The translations under genes were made by a program, and so were the position numbers. From NCBI GenBank assembly GCA_014529385.2, contig CM043959.1, forward strand, positions 188,001 to 252,000: a stretch of 64,000 nucleotides of DNA. The letters are read 5' to 3'. Below the pieces are notes generated by a model. It did not search any database, was not told the origin of the DNA, and saw nothing but the letters and a program-made list of their open reading frames with translations. Source of the DNA: Adiantum capillus-veneris. Its lineage: Eukaryota; Streptophyta; Polypodiopsida; Polypodiales; Pteridaceae. Shown here piece by piece: positions 22,131 to 32,386 of the stretch (position 1 is the stretch's first letter; every line of letters begins with the position of its first letter).

Positions 22131-22627
22131 CCAGTGGGAGCCCAACGGAAGCATCTCCTAAAAATTAGGGAACTGCTATTTTGGGCCCTGAAATGTGTTC
22201 TTGTCATTACCTTCGATATGACAAGGGGAATATTCTACAACTCTTCCGTGAAATCTATTGGACAATGAGTTGTTTTAGGTGGCAAGGCAAAAGCTTGTAG
22301 TCACGCCAAGTGGCAAATTTTCATGTACTTGCCTCATTCAGAAAAATAGGCTCTGAATTTAAGCTGGGAGAGGTCTCATTTTGCATTTTGTCAGAGGTTA
22401 AGAGCTATGGGGTGCTTTATTTTCCTCTCATGTACAGTGTGGTGCTAGGAGTGATGTCCTGCACACTACACAATGCTCTCTCTCTCCCCTACGTGCAGTT
22501 ATGTGATGCCCCACGAGAGGGCTCTTCATTTTACTGATGTACAGTTGTGTGGGGTTCATGCTTCTGTGCTGAGGCAAGAGCCTCCTTAAGCAGGAACAGG
22601 GGTAGCTAACTGCTACTCAAAAGCAGG
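22131..22627. other. No gene recognised
   Basis: Unique-looking AT-rich DNA with no recognised ORF, element terminus or RNA gene. Confidence 0.4.
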
Positions 22628-22889
22628 CACCGGTGCTCGGGGAGGTCACCTAATAAAAATGTAACCTATCATGTGAGTTCAACAGAAGGGTATTTAAAGT
22701 TCTTGAAACTTACAAAAATATATATACAGAAGGGCATTATTTTTCCAACTTTGAAAAACCTTACAGATTTTAAAAGAAAGGGGTATATTATATTCCTAAA
22801 AAAATTCACAGATAAGGGGTTTTACAAACATGTCTTGAACGCACGTGATATGGTAGTTTTACACATAGTGAACCCCCCGAGCACCGGTG
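22628..22889 (-). mobile_element. 262-bp MITE with CACCGGTGCTCGGGG termini
   Basis: Left end CACCGGTGCTCGGGG (22628-22642) and right end its complement (22875-22889), a perfect 15-bp TIR. The similarity continues imperfectly to about 45 bp (both arms carry TCACGTG or TCATGTG followed by GTTCAA). The flanks are AGG at 22625-22627 and 22890-22892, a 3-bp target duplication. Termini starting CAC with a 3-bp duplication suggest a non-autonomous CACTA-superfamily element. No ORF. A second, inverted copy is at 14806-15052. Confidence 0.85.
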
Positions 22890-22892
22890 AGG

Positions 22893-23638
22893 GTCATAAC
22901 CTCACCGTACAGGTGCATTTTGAGTGCTGTGAATCGAATGTTTCTCATCCATACGGATGCCAGAACCATTGGGAATCGTGACCCACTGGCAGAGAACAAT
23001 TAGGGGACTGTTTGGGACTGAAAACAAGGCGAAAACCACTAAATACAGCATGCTGAATTTAATGTTTTTGGGCAGGAATTAAAGGGTTTATGCCAATGGA
23101 AGTGAGTTCCAACAGGGGAATTGGTTTCATGCAATTTTCGAGACTGTTATGCTACCAAAATTTGGCCAAAGCAGGAGGTATCTAGCAGCATACAGGTGAA
23201 GGATTGCCAGGACTACTTTGTAATTTACCCTCTCAAAGAACAAAGAAATACAAAAAGGGGTACCAATTTTGGGACCTACACGTTGTCGACATCTTCTCCG
23301 AGCTGTGTGTTTGCTTAAGTGTTAATTCCCGTCATAGGTTTCCTTTGCACGTTCTCTCTGTGTGTGTCTAAAGTAAAGAATTTTAGGTGAAAGCGAAAGC
23401 CTACCGCCTCACGGGCCAGTTCCATCGTACATTATAAAATTTTAGTTCATTTAGTACGGCACATCATCGTATGTGAACAAAGCGTACGAGACCATACGAG
23501 ACCACTATGGTAACTCTTAGAATAGAAGATGATGTCCCTCCCAATGAAACTATCATCAAAAGCACCCAACATCAAGGCGTAGAGATCCATTACAATTCCA
23601 AGTAGCAGCTTTGAGTGTGGTCCCATAGGTCTGCACGG
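22893..23638. other. No gene recognised
   Basis: AT-rich DNA adjoining the broken LINE ORF1. It could be LINE 3'-adjacent or spacer sequence between ORF1 and ORF2, but no motif supports this. Confidence 0.35.
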
Positions 23639-23793
23639 TCATGCGGAGTGCCTCTCCATAATAACCACTTGTTCGCCTCTATAGAAGACCAATTTTCTTT
23701 TCTCTCGGAATGTCCTTATCTCAGGCATAAATTCTTGCATGTGAGCAAGCTATGAGAGTGTGAGGTCGTTCCGAAGGAATATCCCCATCTTTT
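23639..23793 (-). pseudogene. LINE ORF1-like, C-terminal part (split by copia)
   Basis: The minus strand continues the frame of the ORF1-like fragment at 29325-29770 once the intervening 5.5-kb copia and one copy of its 5-bp target duplication are removed. It reads MGIFLRNDLTLS, a TAG (23747-23749), then HMQEFMPEIRTFREKRKL, VFYRGEQVVIMERHSA and a natural TGA at 23639-23641. This pattern (KK.GIF...DLT....H...MPE...FYRG) is the C-terminal part of ORF1-like proteins of plant LINEs, which bind element RNA. The single stop and the copia insertion inactivate it. Confidence 0.65.
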
Positions 23794-23938
23794 TGTTGAG
23801 ATGTAGAGAGAAAGAGAGAGAGAGACGAGACAAGAGACACACCATATACTCTCCCAAAGACTGATTCATATTGAGGACAAGATACAAATATATAGGTGAG
23901 ACCAAGTTCAGTAGAGTGAGCCATATATAGCTCCAACA
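23794..23938 (-). repeat. copia-1 3' LTR (145 bp)
   Basis: TG..CA ends (TGTTGGAGC to CATCTCAACA on the minus strand). It is unusually short for a copia LTR. It contains TATATATGG and TATATATTTG TATA-like boxes and an AG-rich tract on the + strand. Confidence 0.95.
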
Positions 23939-24185
23939 CCCCCACTCAAACAAAGGTCTCTAGCTTTGGATGAAAAAACCCTTGGGGAGTTCAAGGGAAA
24001 AACCTAAGCCCCTATACAATGTGAAATATGAACCAGCGGTGATGATGTGAAAGTGAATTGTGCATCTATGTACAAATATTCAAGTGACTTAGATATCTCA
24101 AGGTGCAAATGTGGAGTGTGCATAGTGCATGGTACCTAAAATATTACAATGTCATATGTACAAAGCTATTACAATAGAAAAGAAG
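23939..24185 (-). other. copia-1 3' untranslated region and polypurine tract
   Basis: About 250 bp between the polyprotein stop and the 3' LTR, ending in the GAGTGGGGG purine tract. The same sequence is conserved in the copies at 37408-37654 and 43190-43438, so it is an intrinsic part of the family. Confidence 0.85.
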
Positions 24186-27100
24186 CTAATCTAGAAAGAG
24201 TGAGGCCGAAGCAACTCCAAGCTCCGAGCACAAGAGGATGAAACGTGACTCATTGAGGCCTTTGGTCAAAATTTCTGCAATCATCTGGTCACTTGGACAG
24301 TGTTCAACCATAATGGTTCCCTTGCGTACTTCATACCTGACATAATGATAATGGACAGCAATGTGCTTTGATTTATTATGTTGAACATAGTCTTTTGCAA
24401 GACTAATAGCACTTTGGTTGTCACACCGCAAGGGTGTGCTAGAAAGAGGAGAGTGACCAATATCAACCAGCATTTGTCGAAGCCAAATCAACTCACGAGC
24501 TGCAAGTGATGCCGCAACATATTCTGACTCAGTCGTAGAAACTGCAACACAACGTTGTTTCTTGCTGGTCCAAGAAACAAGACAACCATTTATAAAGAAG
24601 CAATTTCCACTAGTAGATCGCATAGATAAATGTGAGCTTGCCCAGTCTGCATCTGTGTAACCCAAAAGAGAAAGAGATTGCATAGAATCCGATGTGAGTT
24701 GTCGTCGATAGACTAAACCAAAATCTGTAGTGCCTTTCAAGTATTTCAATACACGCTTTGCAGCAGACCAATGCTTAAGAGAAGGACATGCAAGATGTTG
24801 TCCAAGATAGTTAGCAGCAAACAGAATATGAGGACGAGTGTTCATGCCAACAAACTGAAGACATCCAATCAAGTTAGCATAAGGTTGATTTGTGACAAGT
24901 TGACCGCCATTGTCAGAAGTATTCTTCGTAGAGCTCGCAAGAGAAGGTGTGTTGGCTGAATGTGCATATTCCATACCAAATTTTTGAATAGTATCTGCAA
25001 TAAACATTGACTGTCGAAGGAATAAAATACCTTTTGTACGGTTCCGTTGGATTTGAATGCCAAGACAAGAGTGAATCTCTCCAAGATCCACCATATCGAA
25101 GGCAGAAGACAATAACTTTTTCACTTGCTGAAGAAATCCCAAATCATTGGAAACAAGGATGGTATCATCCACATAAAGAGCAAGAATCACAAAACTGCTA
25201 CCTTGGCTTTTTATGTATAAGTTGGGGTCTGATGAGCAAGAGATGAATCCTTTAGAGGTGAGAAAAAGATCAAATTTTGTATACCAGGCTCGCGAAGCTT
25301 GTTTGAGACCATATAGTGCCTTATGGAGTTGAGCAACAAGGTCTTCCTTACCTGGAATAACAAAGCCTTCTGGTTGTTCCATGTAAATTTCCTCTTCCAA
25401 GTCACCATTAAGAAAATTTGTTCGCACATCCATTTGATGAGCTTCTAAATCAAATTGAACATCAAATGCCAATAAAACTCGAACACTTGTAATGCGAACA
25501 ACTGGTGAAAAAGTCTCTTGATAATCAACACCAGCTACTTGGGAGTAACCTTTTGCAACTAAACGCGCCTTGAACTTGTCAAAAGATCCATTTGCTTTTA
25601 CTTTTGTTTTATACACCCACTTACATTTAATTGTTGTACGACCAGGAGGTAATTCAGTTAGTATCCATGTACCTTTAGAGATAAGAGAATCGTACTCTGC
25701 TTCCATAGCCTCTTGCCATTGATCCTTTTGTGGTGAAGAGATAGCTTCATCATAAGTAACGGGATCTTAAGAAGTAGAAAAAGCATTATCAGCAATATCG
25801 TCATCATAAACATGACATGAGCCATGTTCAAAATCAATAGGCAGATCAACAAAAATATCAATATCATCATTGACAACATTTGGAATGGATGGTTGTGAGG
25901 AGGAAAGTTGCTCTATAGGAAGAGTTTCATCTTCTGAAAGAAATGGAAAAGCAGAATCATCCATGGACCATGAGCCTCCCATAAGCTGTTCGTTAAAAGT
26001 AGCATGACGATTCACAATTACTTTGTTGGAGGAAGGGTCATAGAATTTGTAGCCTTTGGAAGTGTCTGAATATCCAATAAAAATAACTTTAAGACCAGGA
26101 GCATCAAGCTTTGTTCGTGTTTCTTTGGGAACATGAATATAAGCAATACATCCAAAGGTTCGAAAATGAGATACAGAAGGAATGTCACCTGTCCATGCTG
26201 TGATGGGTATCTTACCAGAGGGTGCAGTAGTAGGAAGATGATTCTGAATAAATGTTGCTGTCAAAGTAGCTTCAGCCCAAAAAACACGAGATAAGCCAGA
26301 ATGAATCAGCATACATCTTACAGCATTGAGAATAGTGCGATTCTTTCGTTCAGCAACACCATTCTGTTGAGGCGAATATGGAATAGTGTGTTCATGATGA
26401 ATTCCACTGTCAGTACAGTAACTCACAAACTCTCGAGAAACATATTCGCCTCCATTGTCACTACGAAGCTTCTTAAGGCGACGACCAGTTTGAAGTTCCG
26501 CAGCCTTGTGGAATTGTTTGAAAACAGATAAGGCTTCAGATTTTTGTCTAAGTAGAAATACAGTCGTATACCTTGAGAAATCATCAATGAAAGTAATGAA
26601 GTAGCGATATTGTGATCTCGAAGAAGGTAGAGGTCCACATATATCAGTATGAACAAGATCCAAGATGTCATGAGAATGAGTTGTATTTGAAAGAGGAAAG
26701 GGTTTACGATTGTGTTTCCCAAGAGCACAAAATTCACAAATTCCCATATGGGGATGAGCTTTAAGATCCATGCCATGAACAAGATCACGAAGTTGAAGAT
26801 CAAGGAGTTTTGAGAAATCAGCATGAACAAAACGGTGATGCCATACTTTGCAATCATGATCACCTGAAGCAGTGACAATATTTGTTACAGCATCGTTGAG
26901 AGAGAGTTCAAATAAATTACCGTTTCGAGGAGCAGTGGCTATAGTCTGTCCATCTTTCTCAATTCGGCATTTGGTATAATCAAATCCAACAAACAGACCA
27001 AGATCAACAAGTCTAGCAACTGAAAGAAGATTACGTTGAAGATCTGGTACATGTAATACTCCTCGCAAAATTCGAGTGGAAGAAGATAAGGTACCAAGAT

Positions 27101-28412
27101 ATAAGTCTCCAATACCCTTTACTTGACAAGTAGTATCATCAGCAAGATAAACAACACGTTGAACTGGCAGTGGATGATAGTTATGGAGCCACTTACACTG
27201 ATATGTCATATTTCCTGTAGCACCAGAATCGACAATAAAAAGTGATCCATCACGTACATGAAGTATTCTGTCTGGAGCAACTGAACATAGGACGCAGCTT
27301 GTTTCTGGTACAATGTTGTTTCGATGCTCAGTAGCATATGCTCTATTCCGATCTGTGTCGAATCGACGCTTATACCACATATGAGTGTGATGATCAGATC
27401 GTCCACAATATTCACAAGAAGAAGAAGAAGAAGAGTCTCTAGATAAACGTGGTTGTTTTGTGGTAATATTGTGTTCTTCATCATATTGACGTGCCCAACA
27501 ATCATCTTCAGTATGGCCATTTCTATTGCAGTAAGAACATTGCTTATTAGGAAATTTGAGACGAGAGAAAATATTACCGCGACGGCCACCTCTGCGGTTT
27601 CCTCGTTGAAATGGACTCCTTCGAGCATAAAAAGCACGTTCCATCTGTTGTGACTCAGTCTCCTCTTGTGAAATCATAGCTGTATCGTGACCAGCATTCC
27701 GACGTTCTTGACGTTGAGAGTATTCAATTAAAGACATGCAAGCTTGGTCGAAATCAAGACCATCTTTATTAGAGAGAATAGTAACAATGTTATCATAAGA
27801 AGAGTCCTTCACCGTATCAAGGAGAAGTGTAATCAGTTGCTTTTGTGGAACAGGATCACCGGCAGCAGCAAGTTGATTAATAATAGATTTGAAAGACTCA
27901 ATGTGTCCCGTCATGGCAGTACCAACTTCATATTGTAACTTGTTAAGCAAACCTCTCAAATAAAGTATTTTTGTAACAGATTTCTTCTGAAAGTTTGCAA
28001 TAAGGTACTTCCATACATCATGGGAAGTAGGCAGTTCATACATATCAAGCAAAAGGGAATCAGTAAGAGCAGAAAGAATATACCGACGAGCTGCTTTATC
28101 ACGTCGTTGCCAATCCGTATAGGCAACATTCCAATCTTCAAATATAGGTCCTTCAGCGATAAGCACGTTATCATTATCCGTATCAACATTCCAATCTTCA
28201 AATATAGGTCCTTCAGTGATAAGCACATTATCATTATCCGTATCAACAGGCTGAGGCGGACAAACACGATTTCCAAGAACAACATCGAAGAGTTCATCGC
28301 CTTCAAGAATTAACAACATGTTTGCTTTCCAGCCTGGAAATCCTTGACCTTGGAAAGGAGGAACAGAACGTTGGCCAGAAGGAAAGCCGTTGACGAGAAT
28401 ATTCATAGCCAT
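24186..28412 (-). pseudogene. copia-1 gag-pol polyprotein, single nonsense codon
   Basis: From the MAMNILVNG start at 28412 the frame has 1,408 codons, with one TAA at 25767-25769 (codon 882) where sister copies have GAA. Domains in order are gag (UBN2-type, to about residue 260), a CX2CX4HX4C knuckle (CSYCNRNGHTEDDC), and a second knuckle whose last Cys is Trp here (sister copies keep Cys). Then come protease (FIVDSGATG), GAG-pre-integrase (HHRFVH...C..C), integrase with HTDICGP, RSDNGGEY and GVAERKN, RT with DVRTNFLNGDL and YVDD, and RNase H (TDADWA, TESEYVA, RCDNQSAI). A 60-bp in-frame tandem duplication lies in gag (28127-28246). The frame is also open up to 28817, but that part is leader. 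It encodes all retrotransposition functions except for the one stop. Confidence 0.95.
28127..28246 (-). repeat. 60-bp in-frame tandem duplication in copia-1 gag
   Basis: Two copies with period 60 (28127-28186 and 28187-28246) differ at two or so positions and add 20 residues (DTDNDNVLI..EGPIFEDWNV). The sister copies near 34.9 and 41.0 kb have one unit. Confidence 0.95.
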
Positions 28413-29169
28413 ATCTTGTTGCGAGAAGACGTATAAGATAAGATCGCAGAATCTGCACACCATATATGGCGAAGGCCGCAATTGAGAATGAGAGAGATAT
28501 GAGTACTGCGTTCTGTCAACGATAAACGTAAGAAGGATGCTCAAGGAACGTCCAAAGATGTGAGAGACGTCACCCAAAAAAGAGAGGATAAAGGAGACGT
28601 TAATAATAAACGAGTCCTCAAAATAGAGTGGCGTGAGACGCAAGATTGACGGCCACAATACGAATAGCAAAAAGCTAAATCTTCTCAAAAAAGTTAACGC
28701 CAAAATAAGAAAAACGATCGCGGACGCTTCACGAAGAAGTAGGATGAAGAAAGCTGCGTCAAGCTCAATTGCAGTAAAAACAACATAACTTTCTAATGCG
28801 AACTCCGATTGACGCAAACCTAGAACTCAAATCGAAGAGCTTGAGGAGATGAACAAGTCTTGGATGAAAAGTGCCATTGCGCTACGCTCCATCGTGCTTT
28901 TCCCGTTTCTCCAAATTTTGAGCAGAATAGCAAGAAAAATTGAGATGAAGTTCAAGGTGTCATCAACAAGAAAACGTAATCAACGATTAGATTGATTAGA
29001 AATAAACGCCATATAAAACACTAATCATATTCTTCTTAACACAAAACAACCACAATTAACAAGAATCAACGCTCAAAAATAAAATTTGTAGCAATTTTGA
29101 ATCTTACATGCGAATCGCGTACACATATTTTTGTGTGACCATGAATTGAATCGGCGCGTGATCGTTACC

Positions 29170-29181
29170 GCTCTGATACCA
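29170..29181 (-). promoter_or_regulatory. copia-1 primer binding site (tRNA-iMet)
   Basis: TGGTATCAGAGC on the minus strand, directly abutting the 5' LTR. It is complementary to the 3' end of plant initiator methionine tRNA, where minus-strand DNA synthesis is primed. Confidence 0.95.
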
Positions 29182-29324
29182 TGTTGAGATGTAGAGACAA
29201 AGAGAGAGAGACGAGACAAGAGACACACCATATACGCTCCCAAAGACTGATTCATATTGAGGACAAGATACAAATATATAGGTGAGACCAAGTTTAGTAG
29301 AGTGAGCCATATATAGCTCCAACA
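29182..29324 (-). repeat. copia-1 5' LTR (143 bp)
   Basis: TG..CA ends. It carries the presumed promoter (TATATATGG) and the AG/CT tract that has expanded in related LTRs. The CTTTT target duplication follows at 29325. Confidence 0.95.
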
Positions 29325-29770
29325 CTTTTTTATTGTAGGACGCTTCTTCAAGAAATCCTTCTTTGCTTCCATGGAGGGAAAGCGAAAGGTCGGTGCTCTC
29401 TCCTTAGAAGTCTCCCCATTTCCTTCTCTCCTCTTCCCCACTCTCCATGCCTTTGTGTGAGTGGGCTCACTACGCATCATAATTATAAGTTCTTTGACCT
29501 CCCCCACCACATCATCATGGTCTCTTAGATCGGTCATTCGTACATGTAAAGCTCTAGTATTCCTCATTTGATGATTATGGGAGTTGGGATGGCTGCTGGT
29601 TCTTTCCCTTTCACTTTTTTGGCAACTTCTATCCATTTCTTGGCCTCATCTACCTTTCTCTGTTCTTTTGTGATTACATCTACTCATGATGACATCTTTG
29701 CCTCGTGTTGCTTCTCTTCTTCTTTGATCTTGCGCACTTGTTCTTTCATGACTTTGAGATCCTTTATCAT
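29325..29770 (-). pseudogene. LINE ORF1-like, N-terminal and middle part (split by copia)
   Basis: From a candidate ATG at 29770 the minus strand encodes a Lys/Glu-rich, coiled-coil-like N-terminus (MKEQVRKIKEEEKQHEAK, then EQRKVDEAKKWIEVAKKVKG). After a frameshift near 29570 comes a segment with MTDLRDHDDVVGEVKELI, SEPTHTKAWRVGKR and FPSMEAKKDFLKKRP. The frame runs into the copia 5' LTR at 29324. Joining to 23793 restores a continuous frame. The layout (coiled coil, RNA-binding middle, KKRP..KK.GIF end) fits plant LINE ORF1 proteins. One stop lies in the coiled-coil part. No ORF2 follows directly on this strand. Confidence 0.6.
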
Positions 29771-30096
29771 CGAGGGATGGATTTCTCCTTGTCATAAAAT
29801 CTAATATCTAATATCTAACCAACCCAAATGATTTTCTCATATTAAATTGATCACTTAATGTGGGAGAATAAACGGGAACAAGTGTTAAGATATAGACATG
29901 TGCTTATAGATCTATCTCAACACGGGGCCAATGGTAAAGGGGCCCAAATGAGAGATGGTCTATCAAAGAGCAAGGCTAACAAATGGAGCATAAGACCTTA
30001 GGGTTAGCTTCATTGAAGACCTCCAATAATGTGTGTAAAAGGACTTTGACCTTAGGTAAGCTAGGGCTGAGCTTGAGGCGCGGAAACCTGACCCAC
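29771..30096. other. No gene recognised
   Basis: AT-rich DNA possibly belonging to the LINE 5' region (upstream of ORF1 on the minus strand). Confidence 0.35.
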
Positions 30097-30220
30097 CTTG
30101 AGGTGCTTGTCCTGCTTGTCATGCTTGATGACTAAGGTGCTTGATGATTGAGGTGCTTGAGATGCTTGAGGTGCTTAATTATTGAGATGCTTGAGGTGCT
30201 TGACATGCTTGAGATGCTAG
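30097..30220. repeat. Minisatellite of GAGGTGCTT / GAGATGCTT units
   Basis: About ten imperfect 9-15 bp units of the form TTGAGGTGCTTGA. The equivalent place in the related repeat at 60.7 kb has only one or two units, so the array expanded in this copy. Confidence 0.85.
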
Positions 30221-30399
30221 GGTTGCACTTGAGGTGAGAACCCAGCCCAAACTTAAAGTGCTTATGAGCCAAGCTTGTGGTGGGAACTGTGCCTATACAT
30301 GAGGGACTTAAGGTGTCAAAAAGTCAAAGATTCAATCCCTACAAGGAGGGGACGAGCCCTACATGAGGGGAGATGAGAGAGAACACCCACACACTAACA

Positions 30400-31550
30400 C
30401 AAGGCATGCATGGTACAAAGAAAGCAAAAGGGACACTTGTCAAGTTCCTCCTCATGTTGCCCTCATGGTGTTCCTAAAGCCTATTGGTTGGCCACCCAAG
30501 GGGTCCAATAATAATTTAGGAGATTTATTTAAATGATTTAGCATTTATCTAGCCCTCTCTCTCAAAGGGGAAAGGGGGACACTTGTCTCAAGGCCACCCT
30601 TGCTGCTTGTAATGCCTCCTGCTTGCGATTGGCTAGGCCTGGAGGGGTCCAATGAGCTTCAAGCATGAGCTACAAGGGGGGGTCGACCCAAGCAAGCTAG
30701 GGGGTTGCTTAGGGGGTATAATCACCCACACACACTCACAAACATGAGCTACACGGGGGGGTCGACCCAAGCAAGCTAGGAGGTTTCTGAGGGGGTATAA
30801 TCACCCACACACACTCACAAACACTCTCATTGTGTGCTATGCAAAGTGCAAGAGCTCCCCCTCCTTCTCCAAGAACGTAGAGGTTGAGAGCCTACACTAA
30901 CACTCTTGGATATGGAGTGCAAATCCAACCAAGAGCCATGCTTCAATGCTTAAGCTTGCCATCTCCTTCTTCTTCATTAGTATGCTATTATGTATGCTAG
31001 CAACAAGAGTTATGATAAGTGAGGAACTAATTCTTTCTCCTACGAAATGTTTCTTCTTCCTCTTCCCTACCCTCATTCACAGCTAGCTCTCTCCACCTTC
31101 GAAGGTGTTTGAGGTCTTGGGACTAAGGCTTGGGATAGTTAAATCTTTTCTTCAAGTTTATGTTATGTTTGTGATGCATGAAGCTTTCCATCTTCATTGC
31201 ATCACCTAGGTCACAAGGAACACAAACAATGTATTGTAACAAGTCTCTCTTAATGGGAGAAATCATAATACAAATGCCTATTGGAGAGGGGACCGGCTCC
31301 ACATAAATCCGGTCCTCAACTGTTGTCATGTTCTCTAAATTCTCTCTCTTGCAAAAGTATTGTTCATGCGAAGTTAGCTAATTGCTATGATTATGTTGCT
31401 ATCTTCAATTATGTTCACCTGCTATGCTCACAAAGTCATTTCTCAAAAGTACTCTCATTAATTTTCGCTACTCTCAAATTAAATAGGCCAATTCCATTAC
31501 ACTCCTTCTTCAAATCCACTCTCCGCTCTAGTTTCTGCCAGAGTAAGGTG
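30400..31550 (-). repeat. Dispersed repeat R, copy 1
   Basis: The reverse complement of this interval aligns with 59745-60640 over about 0.9-1.1 kb. Shared phrases include 'ttgaggaccgg', 'cccat.aagagagactt', 'gtgacctaggtgatgcaatg', 'gcttaagcattgaagcatgg' and 'gtgtaggctctcaac'. A 68-codon frame on the minus strand (31123-31329) has a recognisable counterpart in copy 2. It is probably an LTR or untranslated region of a large retroelement; no termini were identified. Confidence 0.7.
30664..30821 (+). repeat. 79-bp tandem duplication
   Basis: Two units starting CATGAGCTACA at 30664 and 30743, each with GGTCGACCCAAGCAAGCTAG and CACCCACACACACTCACAAA. They lie within repeat R copy 1; copy 2 has no second unit. 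Confidence 0.95.
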
Positions 31551-32162
31551 AAGACCTAGGAACCATAAATGCCAATAAACCGAACCTTAAGAGAAATAAC
31601 AATGCAAACAGCCAATTGACATATACCTACATGTAAGGTGCAATGCAAAAAAACATGATTCTAGCCAACATCGACAACCCATATCTGCACTAACATAGAT
31701 CGACAATCCCAATTCTCCTTCTACGATAAAATATTCCGATGAATGCTAATTAAAAATTGACTAAAGGTGACTTGAACTTCAATCTGCAGCTGAGGGCCAT
31801 CATTGCTTCGCAGGGTCGGATGATAATCGTGACGGAGGCCTTCTCTCCCAAATCCATGTCTATCACAAGTAGATATCACTAAGTGTGAATATGGGTGCTA
31901 GATGAGCTTAAACAATCACTTGGGTTTCACCTAGGGTAAAGGGGGGCATATTAAGGACCTTTAGCGAGTTGTCGGGTGCATTCAATAGCGATACTCAAGA
32001 GCAATGTGCAACATAAATCTCAAAGCGATCAACACTCCACAGGCCGAGATCGGTTCTCTTCTCAAGAGTTCCGTGTACAAAATTGAGGGTCCAATTGCAC
32101 TAGTGACTCGAGCGAGTTAAAGAATGTTGTGCCTACTCGCACCTCTTATTAGAGTCTCGAAC
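31551..32162. other. No gene recognised
   Basis: AT-rich DNA up to the AAAGG target duplication of the composite copia at 32163. No motif was recognised. Confidence 0.4.
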
Positions 32163-32167
32163 AAAGG

Positions 32168-32282
32168 TGTTGGAGCTATATATGGCTCACTCTACTCAAC
32201 TTGGTCTCAATTTTTGGGGGTCTTCTGCTCAAAATTTGGAGAAACAGGAAAAGCGCAATGGAGCGTAGTGCAATGGCACTTT
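32168..32282 (+). repeat. Truncated 5' LTR and leader scrap of copia-2
   Basis: The first 44 bp match the start of the family LTR, then the sequence jumps to leader sequence (CTCAAAATTTGGAGAAAC and following) matching the reverse complement of 28870-28930 in copia-1. The primer site and most of the LTR are missing. Confidence 0.8.
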
Positions 32283-32386
32283 AGCTTTAACTTTAGCTCT
32301 TGAATTCCTTTAATAATATCATCCAAGATGGATTTGTCACTCTTTGGAACCACAATCATAGGCTTCATGGGATTCTTGAGAAGACT
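32283..32386 (-). pseudogene. Foreign gag-like fragment fused into copia-2
   Basis: The minus strand reads LLKNPMKPMIVVPKSDKS then ILDDIIKGIQELKLKLK in frame with the preceding copia pol frame. This is not part of copia-1, -2 or -3. The wording resembles a gag segment of another retroelement family. It sits exactly between the inverted copia part and the leader scrap. Confidence 0.45.

Larger units (their letters stand above)
23794..29324 (-). mobile_element. Complete Ty1/copia retrotransposon, 5,531 bp (copia-1)
   Basis: The element lies on the minus strand between two near-identical LTRs (29182-29324 and 23794-23938). It is flanked by the 5-bp target duplication CTTTT (23789-23793 and 29325-29329). 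The minus strand shows TGGTATCAGAGC immediately inside the 5' LTR, the standard plant copia primer site for initiator tRNA-Met. A purine/G-rich tract (GAGTGGGGG) sits immediately before the 3' LTR. The polyprotein has gag, protease, integrase, RT and RNase H in copia order with one stop codon. LTR divergence is about three substitutions plus a 2-bp indel, so the insertion is fairly recent. It interrupts a LINE ORF1. Confidence 0.97.

Noticed and set aside
14806-22889. The two inverted MITE copies as ends of one composite transposon
   Set aside because: Each copy has its own two TIRs, and the 22.6-kb copy has its own AGG duplication; the copies differ greatly in age.
23620-23790. zf-RVT-like reading on the + strand (EDQFSFLSECP)
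   Set aside because: The minus strand gives a longer, better supported LINE ORF1 frame that continues across the copia insertion.
28413-28817. N-terminal extension of the copia-1 polyprotein to the ATG at 28817
   Set aside because: The 135 extra codons are hydrophobic, lie in the leader, and have no gag features; MAMNILVNG at 28412 matches the sister copies' start.
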